Assembly: GCF_946887195.1 (NCBI RefSeq)
Contig: NZ_CAMPKE010000001.1
Span: 310,001 to 374,000, forward strand
DNA from: an uncultured Halomonas sp.
GTDB taxonomy: Bacteria; Pseudomonadota; Gammaproteobacteria; Pseudomonadales; Halomonadaceae
Length of the DNA stretch: 64,000 nucleotides
Reading direction: 5' to 3'
The notes under the pieces are model-generated. The model was not told the DNA's origin. It saw nothing but the letters and a program-made list of their open reading frames with translations, and did no database searches. This document shows, piece by piece, positions 31,320-40,230 of the stretch. Both the position numbers and the translations under genes were made by a program. Each line of letters begins with the position of its first letter. The stretch's first letter is position 1.

Positions 31320-31787
31320 TCAGTGCAAACTGGCCGGCCAGCGCTGCTTGAAATCGATGACGGCAAGGGCGCCATCCAGCACGCTAGCACGCATTTCCTC
31401 TTCCACGGCGAGACGTTCGCGGTCTTCATGCAAGCGTTGATCAGGCGTCAGTGCACGTCGCGACGAGTGCGTATGCAGATGAGCGGTGCGCCGGTGAACC
31501 TCGGCAAAGACATGCAGAGTCGGGCGGTCCAGCAGTCCGGGGTCGATGATTTCCAGCAGCACCTTGCAACGCAAGCTGCCTTCCGTGAGATTCATCTGAT
31601 CGGCCAACATGGCCCGGGCAATGGTATCGAGACTCTCCAGGCAATTGTCGTTGGCGCGGCGTATCTCGTTTCGGCGAAACAGATCGCGGCGCTTGACCTC
31701 GCGCCACAACGACAAGCCATATCCACCCAATCCACAGATGACGATAATCCCGCTAGCCAGCAATAGCCATGCTGTCGTGTCGTTCAT
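31320..31787 (-). CDS. DUF2489 protein, membrane-anchored
   Basis: This 155-residue protein has one N-terminal membrane helix (about residues 5-27, WLLLASGIIVICGLGGYGLSL) and a charged cytoplasmic part with EIRRANDNCLESLDTIARAM, which is the DUF2489 pattern of gammaproteobacteria. Function is unknown. ATG 31787 is preceded by GAGGAA; an upstream start would add 20 unconserved residues. Confidence 0.8.
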   Translation of the reverse strand: MNDTTAWLLLASGIIVICGLGGYGLSLWREVKRRDLFRRNEIRRANDNCLESLDTIARAMLADQMNLTEGSLRCKVLLEIIDPGLLDRPTLHVFAEVHRRTAHLHTHSSRRALTPDQRLHEDRERLAVEEEMRASVLDGALAVIDFKQRWPASLH

Positions 31788-31979
31788 GTATTCCTCGGCG
31801 AGCCTTGTTCGCGGGGCAGTATACGCTGGCGAGACAGGCTCACCCAATCGACACTGTTCTCAAGCAACATCCCATTGTCACGCCGGGCCATGAAGCAATC
31901 AGTAGCATCGCACTCGAATTATTAGCCAACTAAAGGTAAATTGCCGCTTCGCCAACGAGACAGCAAGGAGGCCAACATC

Positions 31980-33350
31980 ATGCAGACACCATCCGCTTCG
32001 CCGAACGAACGACAGGAACCCCCTTCCCGCGCAGCTCTCATTGGGCTTTGGCTCGGCCCCGCTTGGCTGGTGCTGACCTGGCTATTACCGGCGCCGGCCG
32101 GCATGCCGGATTCCGCCTGGGCATGTACGGGGCTGGCCCTGTTGATGGCAACCTGGTGGGCGACCGAAGCGATTCCCATCCCCGCCACCGCGCTGTTGCC
32201 CCTCGTGCTGGTACCGGCAATGGGAATCGATGAGCTCGAATCCTCGGCATCGAACTACGCCGATCCCATCATCTTTCTATTCCTGGGCGGCTTCCTGCTG
32301 GGTATCGGTATGCAGCGCTGGAATCTACACCGCCGGATCGCCCTGAAGATTCTCCAGTTCGTCGGTCACCAGCCACGCCGGCAGATCGGTGGGTTCATGA
32401 TCGCCACCGGCTTTCTGAGCATGTGGGTCTCCAATACCGCAACCACCATCATGATGCTGCCGATCGGCATGTCGGTAATCAGCCTGCTCGAGGACAAGGA
32501 TCCGGATGAGCTGAGACGCTACGCCACCGCCCTGCTGCTGGCGATCGCTTATTCAGCCAGTATCGGCGGCATCGCTACGCTGATCGGCACGCCGCCCAAT
32601 GCCCTGCTGGTGGGCTATCTGGCCGACAATCAGGATATCGATATCGGTTTCGCCCAATGGATGATCGTCGGCCTGCCGGTCAGCATCGTGATGATGTTCG
32701 CCGCCTGGTGGTGGCTCACCCGCAAGGGATTCGACATGAGTTCCGGTGAGGGCAGCGCCGAACTGATTCGCGATGAACTGGCCAAGCTTGGCGCTATCTC
32801 CACCGCGGAGCGACGCATCGGCATCATTTTCCTGCTGGCCGCAGTGAGCTGGATGACTCGCCCACTGATCAACGATGCCGGGATTGGCTGGCTTTCCGAC
32901 ACGGCGGTAGCGATCGCCGCCGGTCTCGTGCTGTTCCTACTACCCAGCGGCAGTCGCTCGGGAGGCCGCCTGCTCGACTGGGATGACGTCAAGGGCTTGC
33001 CGTGGGGCGTGCTGCTGCTATTCGGTGGCGGGCTGGCACTGGCCGAGGCGATTCAAGGCTCGGGGCTGGCGGAATGGATCGCCAATCAGCTTGCGATATT
33101 CGGTGCATTGCCGCTGCTTGGTCTGATCGGCATGGTCGTGCTGATCATCATCTTCGTTACCGAACTGACTTCGAACACCGCGACGGCCGCCGCTTTCCTG
33201 CCGCTGCTGGGTGCCTTGGCCGTGTCTCTGGATGTCTCGGCGCTGTTGATCACCGTGCCAGCCGCCATCGCCGCCAGTTGCGCCTTCATGATGCCGGTCG
33301 CGACGCCGCCCAATGCCATCGTATTCTCGACCGGGCACATGAAGATTTAG
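31980..33350 (+). CDS. DASS (SLC13) sodium:dicarboxylate-type symporter, C-terminus cut by an amber codon
   Basis: This 456-residue inner-membrane protein should import di- or tricarboxylates or sulfate with sodium. Both SNT sodium-site motifs are present (VSNTATTIMMLPI and TSNTATAAAFLPL), and the conserved PVATPPNAIVFSTGHM lies near the end. AAGGAGG precedes ATG 31980. The frame stops at TAG (33348-33350) but continues in the same frame for 29 more codons that encode the expected last membrane helix. A single C-to-T change from CAG would explain it. Whether the shorter protein works is unknown. Confidence 0.85.
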   Translation: MQTPSASPNERQEPPSRAALIGLWLGPAWLVLTWLLPAPAGMPDSAWACTGLALLMATWWATEAIPIPATALLPLVLVPAMGIDELESSASNYADPIIFLFLGGFLLGIGMQRWNLHRRIALKILQFVGHQPRRQIGGFMIATGFLSMWVSNTATTIMMLPIGMSVISLLEDKDPDELRRYATALLLAIAYSASIGGIATLIGTPPNALLVGYLADNQDIDIGFAQWMIVGLPVSIVMMFAAWWWLTRKGFDMSSGEGSAELIRDELAKLGAISTAERRIGIIFLLAAVSWMTRPLINDAGIGWLSDTAVAIAAGLVLFLLPSGSRSGGRLLDWDDVKGLPWGVLLLFGGGLALAEAIQGSGLAEWIANQLAIFGALPLLGLIGMVVLIIIFVTELTSNTATAAAFLPLLGALAVSLDVSALLITVPAAIAASCAFMMPVATPPNAIVFSTGHMKI

Positions 33351-33440
33351 TCGATGATCCGCGCCGGCTTCGCGCTCAACATCATCGGCACCGTCGTGGT
33401 AACGCTGCTGGCCTACTCGCTGATCACGCTATTCTGGTAG
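33351..33440 (+). pseudogene. Detached last helix of the DASS symporter
   Basis: Directly after the amber codon the same frame reads SMIRAGFALNIIGTVVVTLL and on to ITLFW before a second TAG at 33438-33440. This is the terminal membrane helix normally present in the family. There is no separate start signal, so it is translated only by read-through or suppression. Confidence 0.75.
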
Positions 33441-33448
33441 GCGTGCGT

Positions 33449-33500
33449 AAAAAAACCAGACGACGAGGTCGCCGGCAACGATCCGCCGGCGTCCTCATCG
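33449..33500 (-). terminator. Intrinsic terminator of the cox assembly operon
   Basis: A 16-bp stem with two mismatches (core CGCCGGC / GCCGGCG, 33461-33500) is followed on the minus strand, after five bases, by seven T. It ends transcription after ctaB. Confidence 0.75.
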
Positions 33501-33506
33501 AAACGG

Positions 33507-34421
33507 TTACATCCCGAACAGAATGGCGTAGTGATCGAGCAGCAGAATGGCGAAAACGCCCAGTATGTAGCGGATGGAAAACCAGAAGGCACCGATCGCT
33601 GCCTGCGGATCGCGCCCCCGCCAGACATGCCAGTACCACATCATGAAGCGGGTATCGAGCGCGATGATGCCGACCAGATAGACGATACCGCTCATTCCCG
33701 TGGCGAAAGGCAGCAGCGTAACCGCCACCGTAAGCCAGCTATACAGCCATATCTGCAGCCGGGTGAAGGCTTCGCCGTGAGTCACCGGCAGCATCGGCAC
33801 CTTGGCACGAGCGTACTCGTCACGCTTATGGATCGCCAGCGCCCAGAAATGCGGCGGTGTCCAGGCAAACACGATCAGCACCAGCAGCAACGCATCGGGG
33901 TGCAGTTCGCCGCTCACCGCCGTCCATCCCAATAGCGGCGGTGCCGCACCGGCCAGCCCGCCGATCGTGATGTTCTGCGGTGTGGCCCGCTTGAGAAAAG
34001 CGGTGTAGATCAGTGCATAGCCGATCAGCGAGGCCAATGTCAGCCAGGCCGTCAGTGCATTCACCTGCCAGGCCAACAGGCCGATCCCCGACACCGATAA
34101 CAGCCCGGCCCAGGCCAATGCCAGCGCCGTCGGGAGCCGGCGCGTGGCCAGCGGCCGGTTCGCGGTGCGCAGCATCAATGCATCGAGACGCCGATCGAGC
34201 ACGTGGTTGAAGGCCGCGGCGCCCGAGGCCGCAAGACCGATTCCCACGAGTCCCAGTACCACCGCGTCCGTCGGTGGCAATCCCCTCACGGCCAAGGCCA
34301 TGCCCACGAGCGCACAGACCAGCATGACGACGACGACGCGGGGCTTACCCAGCGTGATGAAGTCACGCCATTGCCACTCGGTAGCGGTCTGTGGCGCTTG
34401 CGAGATCACGGCATTACGCAT
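33507..34421 (-). CDS. ctaB: Protoheme IX farnesyltransferase (heme O synthase)
   Basis: This 304-residue UbiA-family membrane enzyme adds a farnesyl group to heme B to make heme O for the oxidase. The prenyl-diphosphate region AAAFNHVLDRRLDALMLRT and the second motif YTAFLKRATPQN are present, as is HKRDEYARAKVPMLPV. It overlaps ctaA by eight bases. In many relatives an SCO1 gene follows; here there is none. Confidence 0.94.
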   Translation of the reverse strand: MRNAVISQAPQTATEWQWRDFITLGKPRVVVVMLVCALVGMALAVRGLPPTDAVVLGLVGIGLAASGAAAFNHVLDRRLDALMLRTANRPLATRRLPTALALAWAGLLSVSGIGLLAWQVNALTAWLTLASLIGYALIYTAFLKRATPQNITIGGLAGAAPPLLGWTAVSGELHPDALLLVLIVFAWTPPHFWALAIHKRDEYARAKVPMLPVTHGEAFTRLQIWLYSWLTVAVTLLPFATGMSGIVYLVGIIALDTRFMMWYWHVWRGRDPQAAIGAFWFSIRYILGVFAILLLDHYAILFGM

Positions 34422-35460
34422 GGATGCACTCCTTCTTCATGCCCTGCACATCGTGTGTAACCCCACTGACCGTTTCGGTCACACGCCAGATAGTCGATGT
34501 CATTGCCAACACCAGGAGCGCCGCCCCAGCGGTATGCGCCAAGGCCAACCCAAGCGGCAGCCATAGCAGTACGTTGGCGATACCCAGCGTCAGTTGCAGG
34601 CCGTATCCTACGAGTAGCATCGCCAGATAAGGACGCAGATATCGGCGGTACCGATAGCGCCAGGCCAATAGCAAAAGCACGCCGCCCAGCATCACTGCAC
34701 CCAGGCGATGAGCCACATGAATCGCGGTGCGCGCCTCGGCATGCAACTGACCATAGAGATAAGTCGGGCCAATCGTCTGCGCTAAATTCAGCCCTTCATC
34801 CCAGTCCATGGCAGGCCACCACTGGCCGTTGCACGTCGGGAACCCCTGGCAAGCCAGCCCCGCATAGTTGCTCGAGGTCCAGCCACCCAGCGCAAGTTGC
34901 ACGATCAGCAGGATAACGGCGAGCGACCATAACCCGCCTGGACGCATCGGCCGCCTCGACGCCGTCGCATGACCAACCTGGCGCCAACGCAAATGCAGCC
35001 ACAGGAACAGCAACATCACGCTCAAGCCGCCCAATAAATGCAACGTGACCACCTGAGGCCACAACTTCAATGTCACGGTAAAGGCGCCAAAGGCACCCTG
35101 AATGACGATAACGCCCAGCAGCAGCAGACTGGTTCGAAACACATAGCGGTTCGATCGGCGCATGCGCCAAGCCAGCAGTGTCAGTAGTAGCACCAACAAC
35201 CCCAGGCCCGTCGCCACATAACGATGAATCATTTCCATCCAGGCCTTGCTTGCCTGCAAGGGAATATCGGGTGAATAAGCCAATGCCACGCTGCTATCGG
35301 GCACTACCAGCTGACCGTAACAGCCAGGCCAATCAGGACATCCCAGTCCAGCATCGATCAGTCGCGTCCAGGCGCCAAGCAGAATCACCACGAACGTGAA
35401 CAGCACACCAAGAAGGCTCAATAGCCTGGCCCAACGAACTCTGGCGTCAACCGCTTCCAT
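34414..35460 (-). CDS. ctaA: Heme A synthase (COX15/CtaA)
   Basis: This 348-residue membrane protein converts heme O to heme A. It has about eight helices with conserved His in EMIHRYVA, LHLLGG and HVAHRLGAVML. The extracytoplasmic loop has CPDWPGCYGQL and CQGFPTCNGQWWP cysteine pairs typical of CtaA. It ends inside ctaB, forming a heme A pathway pair. Confidence 0.94.
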   Translation of the reverse strand: MEAVDARVRWARLLSLLGVLFTFVVILLGAWTRLIDAGLGCPDWPGCYGQLVVPDSSVALAYSPDIPLQASKAWMEMIHRYVATGLGLLVLLLTLLAWRMRRSNRYVFRTSLLLLGVIVIQGAFGAFTVTLKLWPQVVTLHLLGGLSVMLLFLWLHLRWRQVGHATASRRPMRPGGLWSLAVILLIVQLALGGWTSSNYAGLACQGFPTCNGQWWPAMDWDEGLNLAQTIGPTYLYGQLHAEARTAIHVAHRLGAVMLGGVLLLLAWRYRYRRYLRPYLAMLLVGYGLQLTLGIANVLLWLPLGLALAHTAGAALLVLAMTSTIWRVTETVSGVTHDVQGMKKECIHA

Positions 35461-35577
35461 CGATAGCGCCCCTTCTTCACCATGATTTGCCTAGCATCGA
35501 TCACCGATCGACGCTAACACCTTAAACTGTAGTCGTTATCGTCGATGGTTTTCCTTCCAAATCCGGCCGGCACGGCA

Positions 35578-36132
35578 CTATTCGCCTATCGCATCCCTCA
35601 TCGCGAATTCAGGCTCTGAATTCATCTTCAGCAGACGCTTTATATCGTCGAGCACACCGTCCGGCTGCTGCCCATCCTCGTAAGCCAGTACGACGCGCCC
35701 CTGCGGATCGATGAACCATGACTCACCCGCACGGCTCCAGTCAGGGCGTTGTCGCCATTGGCCCGCGATTTCGCCGGGTAGTGTCGCCTCTCGTGACGCA
35801 CCGAGGCGTAAACGGATGACCCGCGTCGCATCCTTGCCTAGCGCCCGATGCAGACGCCACCAGCGATCGGCCGCCATGTCGCAGTCACTATCGCCACATT
35901 CGTAAGCGAACACCCAATCGCCCGGTTCGAATGCGGGGCGCGGCTCTTTCAATGGCCACTGCGTCAATGGCGGTAACGACGGCATCAATTGCCCGTGCGC
36001 GGCCCGCTCTTCGGGGATACCGACACGCCACTCGACCATGACCCAGGCCAATAGCATCGGGCCGGCAAAAAGGGCAATCAATGCAAGCAGTTTCAAGCGC
36101 TGCCGAGTATCGAACGACAATCGTCGTATCAT
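35578..36132 (-). CDS. Cox-cluster membrane-anchored protein, SCO/thioredoxin-like
   Basis: This 184-residue protein has one N-terminal helix (about residues 12-33) and a periplasmic domain. WVFAYECGDSDCDMAADRWW followed by WFIDPQGRVVLAYEDG resembles the SCO/thioredoxin layout, but the usual CxxxC is a C-x4-C, and I see no distal copper-binding His. It overlaps the SURF1 gene by four bases, and AAGGAG precedes its ATG. Its place in the operon, where no SCO1 gene is present, suggests a role in oxidase assembly; this is inference. Confidence 0.7.
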   Translation of the reverse strand: MIRRLSFDTRQRLKLLALIALFAGPMLLAWVMVEWRVGIPEERAAHGQLMPSLPPLTQWPLKEPRPAFEPGDWVFAYECGDSDCDMAADRWWRLHRALGKDATRVIRLRLGASREATLPGEIAGQWRQRPDWSRAGESWFIDPQGRVVLAYEDGQQPDGVLDDIKRLLKMNSEPEFAMRDAIGE

Positions 36133-36845
36133 GGTTTCTCCTTCACGGCATGACGATTCATGAGGGCGTAGCGCCTTCCAAAAACCATGACAGCGGCCGC
36201 CGCAAGGGCCAGCCCCCACCACTGAATGGCATAGCCGATATGACGACTGGGCGGCATCACGCTCGGTTTCCACCAACTGGCAAAATGGCCCGCACCACTC
36301 ATCTGGTGCAACCAGCCGGGATGTGCGAATCGGCCGGCGGGTTGCCAGGCATCCAGGACGATGCTCTGCAGCCAGCGGCCCTGCTGGTTGGGGCCGAAAA
36401 CCGGCGCTCGCTCGCCCGCGACCTGCCACTGCCCGCTCACCTCGACCTGCCCCGAAGGCGTATCGACGATCGGATCCTCGCGCCGAGGGCCAATGGGCAC
36501 GAAGCCACGCTCGATCAACCACCAGCGTCCTTGATCGTCGATCAGCGGTGTCAGTACAGCCACACCGACGCGACCGTCGAGCACGCGATTATCGAGAAAG
36601 CGAGTCGCTTCGGGCACATAACGCCCACGCAAATGCACCCTGGAGCCTTCAGGCGGCGCCTGAGACGGCGCCACCAAGGTCGGTGCATCCGCCAGGCGCG
36701 CCAGGTAGTCACGCTTCTCTTCGGCGCGCTGCCACTGCCAGGCTCCCAGCATCAACCCCAGGGCGATCAGTAGCGTCCAGCCCAGCCACCAAAGCGATTG
36801 CCACTTGACGCCGCCCTTGGGCTTGTTTGAACTATCGACTCCCAT
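36129..36845 (-). CDS. SURF1-family cytochrome oxidase assembly protein
   Basis: This 238-residue protein has two membrane helices flanking a periplasmic domain, the SURF1 architecture, with LGAWQWQRAEEKRDYL after the first helix and RHIGYAIQWWGLALAA at the last. It helps insert or deliver heme a to subunit I. The start codon lies only 15 bases from the divergent DUF2909 start. Confidence 0.9.
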   Translation of the reverse strand: MGVDSSNKPKGGVKWQSLWWLGWTLLIALGLMLGAWQWQRAEEKRDYLARLADAPTLVAPSQAPPEGSRVHLRGRYVPEATRFLDNRVLDGRVGVAVLTPLIDDQGRWWLIERGFVPIGPRREDPIVDTPSGQVEVSGQWQVAGERAPVFGPNQQGRWLQSIVLDAWQPAGRFAHPGWLHQMSGAGHFASWWKPSVMPPSRHIGYAIQWWGLALAAAAVMVFGRRYALMNRHAVKEKP

Positions 36846-36860
36846 CGATAGGAGTTCCCC

Positions 36861-37052
36861 ATGCTCGAAGTGCTGATTGCGATCGTCTTTCTCGCCATGC
36901 TTGGCAGCCTCATGGCCGGCGCAGGTTTTTTACTGCATGACTCCAGCCAATCCAGGCGTCTGCTGACATCGCTCAAGGTCCGAGTCGGCTTGGCCGCCTT
37001 ATTGGTGGTCTTGCTGCTGTACGGCTTCTATGTCGGAGACCTAGGCAATTGA
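36861..37052 (+). CDS. DUF2909 twin-transmembrane protein
   Basis: This 63-residue protein has two helices (about residues 4-25 and 43-58) and belongs to DUF2909, found in gammaproteobacterial cox clusters. It is the only plus-strand gene in the cluster, between coxC and SURF1. TAGGAG precedes the ATG. Its promoter must lie within the SURF1 gene. Function unknown. Confidence 0.82.
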   Translation: MLEVLIAIVFLAMLGSLMAGAGFLLHDSSQSRRLLTSLKVRVGLAALLVVLLLYGFYVGDLGN

Positions 37053-37082
37053 CGGCGCTGTCGACCGCTACTCATGCCATGA

Positions 37083-37943
37083 CTAGAACACGTATACGAA
37101 CAGAAAGAGCCCAATCCACACGACATCGACGAAGTGCCAGTACCAGGCCGCAGCCTCGAAGCCGAAGTGTTCATCGTGCGCGAAATGACCGCGTTGCAGG
37201 CGAAATAGCATGACCGCGAGAATGATTGCGCCAACGGTAACGTGAGCGCCGTGAAATCCCGTGAGCAGGAAGAACGTCGAGCCATAGATCCCTGCCTGCA
37301 GGGTGACACCCAGATGATGGTATGCCTCGTAATACTCGAAACCCTGTACCAGCAGGAAACACACGCCCAGTGCGAGTGTGACCATCAGGCAGTTGCGCGC
37401 GCTATCGCGATAACCCGCTTTCAATCCTTCGTGGGCGATGGTCAGGGTGATACTGGAGGTGACCAGAAACAGCGTATTGACCAGGGGTAACTGCCAGGGA
37501 TTGACGATTCCAATGGGCCCTTCGATCTCGCTGTTCGGTGGGTTCATCAATGGCCAACTGGCGGCGAAATCAGGCCATAACAAGGCGCTGACTCCCTTGG
37601 CCCCTTCCCCATCCAACCATGGCAGAGCGAACGTTCGCACATAGAATAGCGTGCCGAAGAACGCCGCGAAGAACATCACTTCGGAAAAGATGAACCAACC
37701 CATTCCCCAACGAAACGAACGATCCATCTGAGCGTCGTAGAGTCCACCCCGCGACTCCCTGATCACATCGCGGAACCACAACCCCATCACGACGAGGACT
37801 CCCGCGATGCCCAGCCCCATGATCCAGCTGCCCCATCCGTGTACCAACAGGATGCCCAGCCCAACCAGCGTCGCCGCCAGTGCCAGCCCAGCGAAAATCG
37901 GCCACTTGCTGCTCGCGGGTACGTAGTAGCTGCCACCACTCAT
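37083..37943 (-). CDS. coxC: Cytochrome c oxidase subunit III
   Basis: This 286-residue membrane subunit has seven helices and the typical motifs GFHGAHVTVGAIIL, EYYEAYHHLGVTLQAGIYGSTF and the C-terminal AAWYWHFVDVVWIGLF. It stabilises the oxidase core. It overlaps ctaG by four bases. Confidence 0.95.
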   Translation of the reverse strand: MSGGSYYVPASSKWPIFAGLALAATLVGLGILLVHGWGSWIMGLGIAGVLVVMGLWFRDVIRESRGGLYDAQMDRSFRWGMGWFIFSEVMFFAAFFGTLFYVRTFALPWLDGEGAKGVSALLWPDFAASWPLMNPPNSEIEGPIGIVNPWQLPLVNTLFLVTSSITLTIAHEGLKAGYRDSARNCLMVTLALGVCFLLVQGFEYYEAYHHLGVTLQAGIYGSTFFLLTGFHGAHVTVGAIILAVMLFRLQRGHFAHDEHFGFEAAAWYWHFVDVVWIGLFLFVYVF

Positions 37944-38503
37944 GCGTCACCTCCTTGCGCTGGCATCGCCCGATCATCAAGTGCCGAGTCGTTAGCCGCG
38001 GGATATAGGGTATAAGCGAGAGTCACGGTATGGACGCTCTCGGGAAGGTCCGTCGTTAGCTGGAATACTACGGGTAGTCGTAACTGCTCGCCGGCCTCGA
38101 GACGCTGCTCCCGGAAGCAGAAGCACGTCACCTTGCGCAGATACAGCGAGGCCTCGGATGGGCTGACACTGGGTACCGCCCTGCCTCGACGAGCTTCGTC
38201 GCCATAATTGGTGAAATCGAATAGCACTTCATAGGACTGGCCGGGATGCACTCGAAGCTGGCGGTCCAATGCCTCCAGCCGCCACGGCAATCCACTACCG
38301 GTGCGGGTAATGAACTGCACGGTGACATAGCGCGAGGTGTCGACGTTTTCGCTGATGATCGGCTGCGCCTGGCTGGCAACCTTGCCATTCAGGCCGGTAA
38401 TCTGACAGAACACGTCATACAGCGGCACCAGGGCAATGGTGAAGCCGACCATGCCTATCAAGGCAATTACCGTTTTCGTCACCGTCCGCTGCACGGGTGT
38501 CAT
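37940..38503 (-). CDS. ctaG: Cytochrome c oxidase assembly protein CtaG (Cox11 type)
   Basis: This 187-residue, single-helix periplasmic copper chaperone delivers CuB to subunit I. VPLYDVFCQITGLNGK after the helix and the copper motif KVTCFCF (CxC) are diagnostic of Cox11. It lies between coxA and coxC as in related genomes. Confidence 0.94.
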   Translation of the reverse strand: MTPVQRTVTKTVIALIGMVGFTIALVPLYDVFCQITGLNGKVASQAQPIISENVDTSRYVTVQFITRTGSGLPWRLEALDRQLRVHPGQSYEVLFDFTNYGDEARRGRAVPSVSPSEASLYLRKVTCFCFREQRLEAGEQLRLPVVFQLTTDLPESVHTVTLAYTLYPAANDSALDDRAMPAQGGDA

Positions 38504-38539
38504 GAGCCTACCTCCAGGCGTCGACAGCGCCCGAACCTA

Positions 38540-40180
38540 TCAGGATTCGACGCGACGCATGTCGGGCGGCGTCTCGAACGTGTGCAGCGGTGCCGGGCTG
38601 GGCACGGTCCATTCGAGATCGGTGGCGCCGTCCCAGGACCTGGCAGGCGCTTTCACCCCACCACGCACGCATTTGACGACGACCCATATGAACAATAGCT
38701 GGGAGAAGCCGAATAGAAAGCCGCCAATACTCGACGCCATATTGAAATCGGCAAACTGCAAGGCGTAATCGGGGATGCGCCTTGGCATACCCGCCAGACC
38801 CGCAAAGTGCATGGGGAAGAACAGCAGGTTGACCCCGATCACCGATAACCAGAAATGCCAGCGGCCTAGGCGTTCATCCGGATAATGGCCGGTCCATTTG
38901 GGCAGCCAGTAATAGACCGCCGCCATGATCGAGAACACCGCGCCCGGCACCAGCACGTAATGGAAATGCGCGACGACGAAATAGGTGTCGTGATATTGGA
39001 AATCGGCAGGCGCGATAGCCAGCATCAATCCCGAGAAGCCACCAATGCTGAACAGCACGATGAATGCCAATGCGAACAGCATCGCGGTCTCGAAGGTAAT
39101 CGAGCCCCGAAAGAGTGTGGCGATCCAGTTGAAAACCTTCACCCCGGTAGGCACGGCGATCAGCATGGTGGCGTACATGAAGAACAGCTCCGCCACCAGG
39201 GGCAATCCCACCGAGAACATATGATGCGCCCAGACCGTAAACGACAGAATGGCGATGGACGCCGTGGCATAAACCATCGAGGAGTAGCCAAATAACGGTT
39301 TACGCGCAAACGTCGGCACGATCACCGAGACGATACCGAACGCCGGCAGAATCATGATGTAGACTTCGGGATGACCGAAGAACCAGAACAGATGCTGGAA
39401 AAGTACCGGATCGCCGCCGCCGGCGGCATTGAAGAAGCTGGTGCCGAAATTGATATCCAACAGCATCATGGTCAGCACACCCGCCAGCACCGGCATGACC
39501 GCGATCAACAGGAACGCGGTAATCAGCCAGGTCCAGACGAACAGGGTCATGTCCATCAGCCGCATGCCCGGTGCACGCAGGTTGAGAATCGTCGCAATGA
39601 TATTGATCGCACCGAGAATCGAACTGATACCCGCCATGTGCAGCGAGAAAATGAAGAAGGTCGTCGATGGCGGAGCGTAGGTCGTCGATAACGGCGCGTA
39701 GGACGTCCAGCCGAAGTTGGGACCGCCACCGGGCATCAGTAGCGTTGAGAGCAGCAGGACGAAGGCTATCGGCAATAGCCAGAAACTGAAGTTATTGAGT
39801 CGCGGAAGCGCCATGTCCGGCGCCCCGACCTGCAACGGGACCATCCAGTTCGCGAGCCCGACGAACCCCGGCATCACCGCGCCGAAAATCATGATCAGAC
39901 CGTGCATGGTGGTCATCTGATTGAAAAATTCGGGCTGGACCATCTGCAGACCGGGCTGAAACAATTCCAATCGCACAACCAGTGCCATGGTGCCGCCGAC
40001 CATGAACATGGTCAGCGAAAATATCAGATAAAGCGTACCGATCTCTTTATGATTGGTGGTCAATAACCAGCGCAGTGGGCCGCTGCGATAATGATGCTCG
40101 CCTGCGTGAGCCTGAGCACTACCACCGGTCATGCTATCGCCATGCTCAAGCGGTGCCTTTGGGGGCAATTTGGGAGCCAT
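38540..40180 (-). CDS. coxA: Cytochrome c oxidase subunit I
   Basis: This 546-residue catalytic subunit has twelve helices. Heme and copper ligands lie in TTMHGLIMIF, GHPEVYIMILPAFG and HDTYFVVAHFHYVL, and VWAHHMFSVGLP. The GHPEVY tyrosine and the K- and D-channel regions mark a type A heme-copper oxidase. It is downstream of coxB by 50 bases. Confidence 0.97.
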   Translation of the reverse strand: MAPKLPPKAPLEHGDSMTGGSAQAHAGEHHYRSGPLRWLLTTNHKEIGTLYLIFSLTMFMVGGTMALVVRLELFQPGLQMVQPEFFNQMTTMHGLIMIFGAVMPGFVGLANWMVPLQVGAPDMALPRLNNFSFWLLPIAFVLLLSTLLMPGGGPNFGWTSYAPLSTTYAPPSTTFFIFSLHMAGISSILGAINIIATILNLRAPGMRLMDMTLFVWTWLITAFLLIAVMPVLAGVLTMMLLDINFGTSFFNAAGGGDPVLFQHLFWFFGHPEVYIMILPAFGIVSVIVPTFARKPLFGYSSMVYATASIAILSFTVWAHHMFSVGLPLVAELFFMYATMLIAVPTGVKVFNWIATLFRGSITFETAMLFALAFIVLFSIGGFSGLMLAIAPADFQYHDTYFVVAHFHYVLVPGAVFSIMAAVYYWLPKWTGHYPDERLGRWHFWLSVIGVNLLFFPMHFAGLAGMPRRIPDYALQFADFNMASSIGGFLFGFSQLLFIWVVVKCVRGGVKAPARSWDGATDLEWTVPSPAPLHTFETPPDMRRVES

Positions 40181-40230
40181 CGGACATCTCCTAGCCAGTC
40201 GACTTGTGGACAGGATCCAAAGTACTGAAA

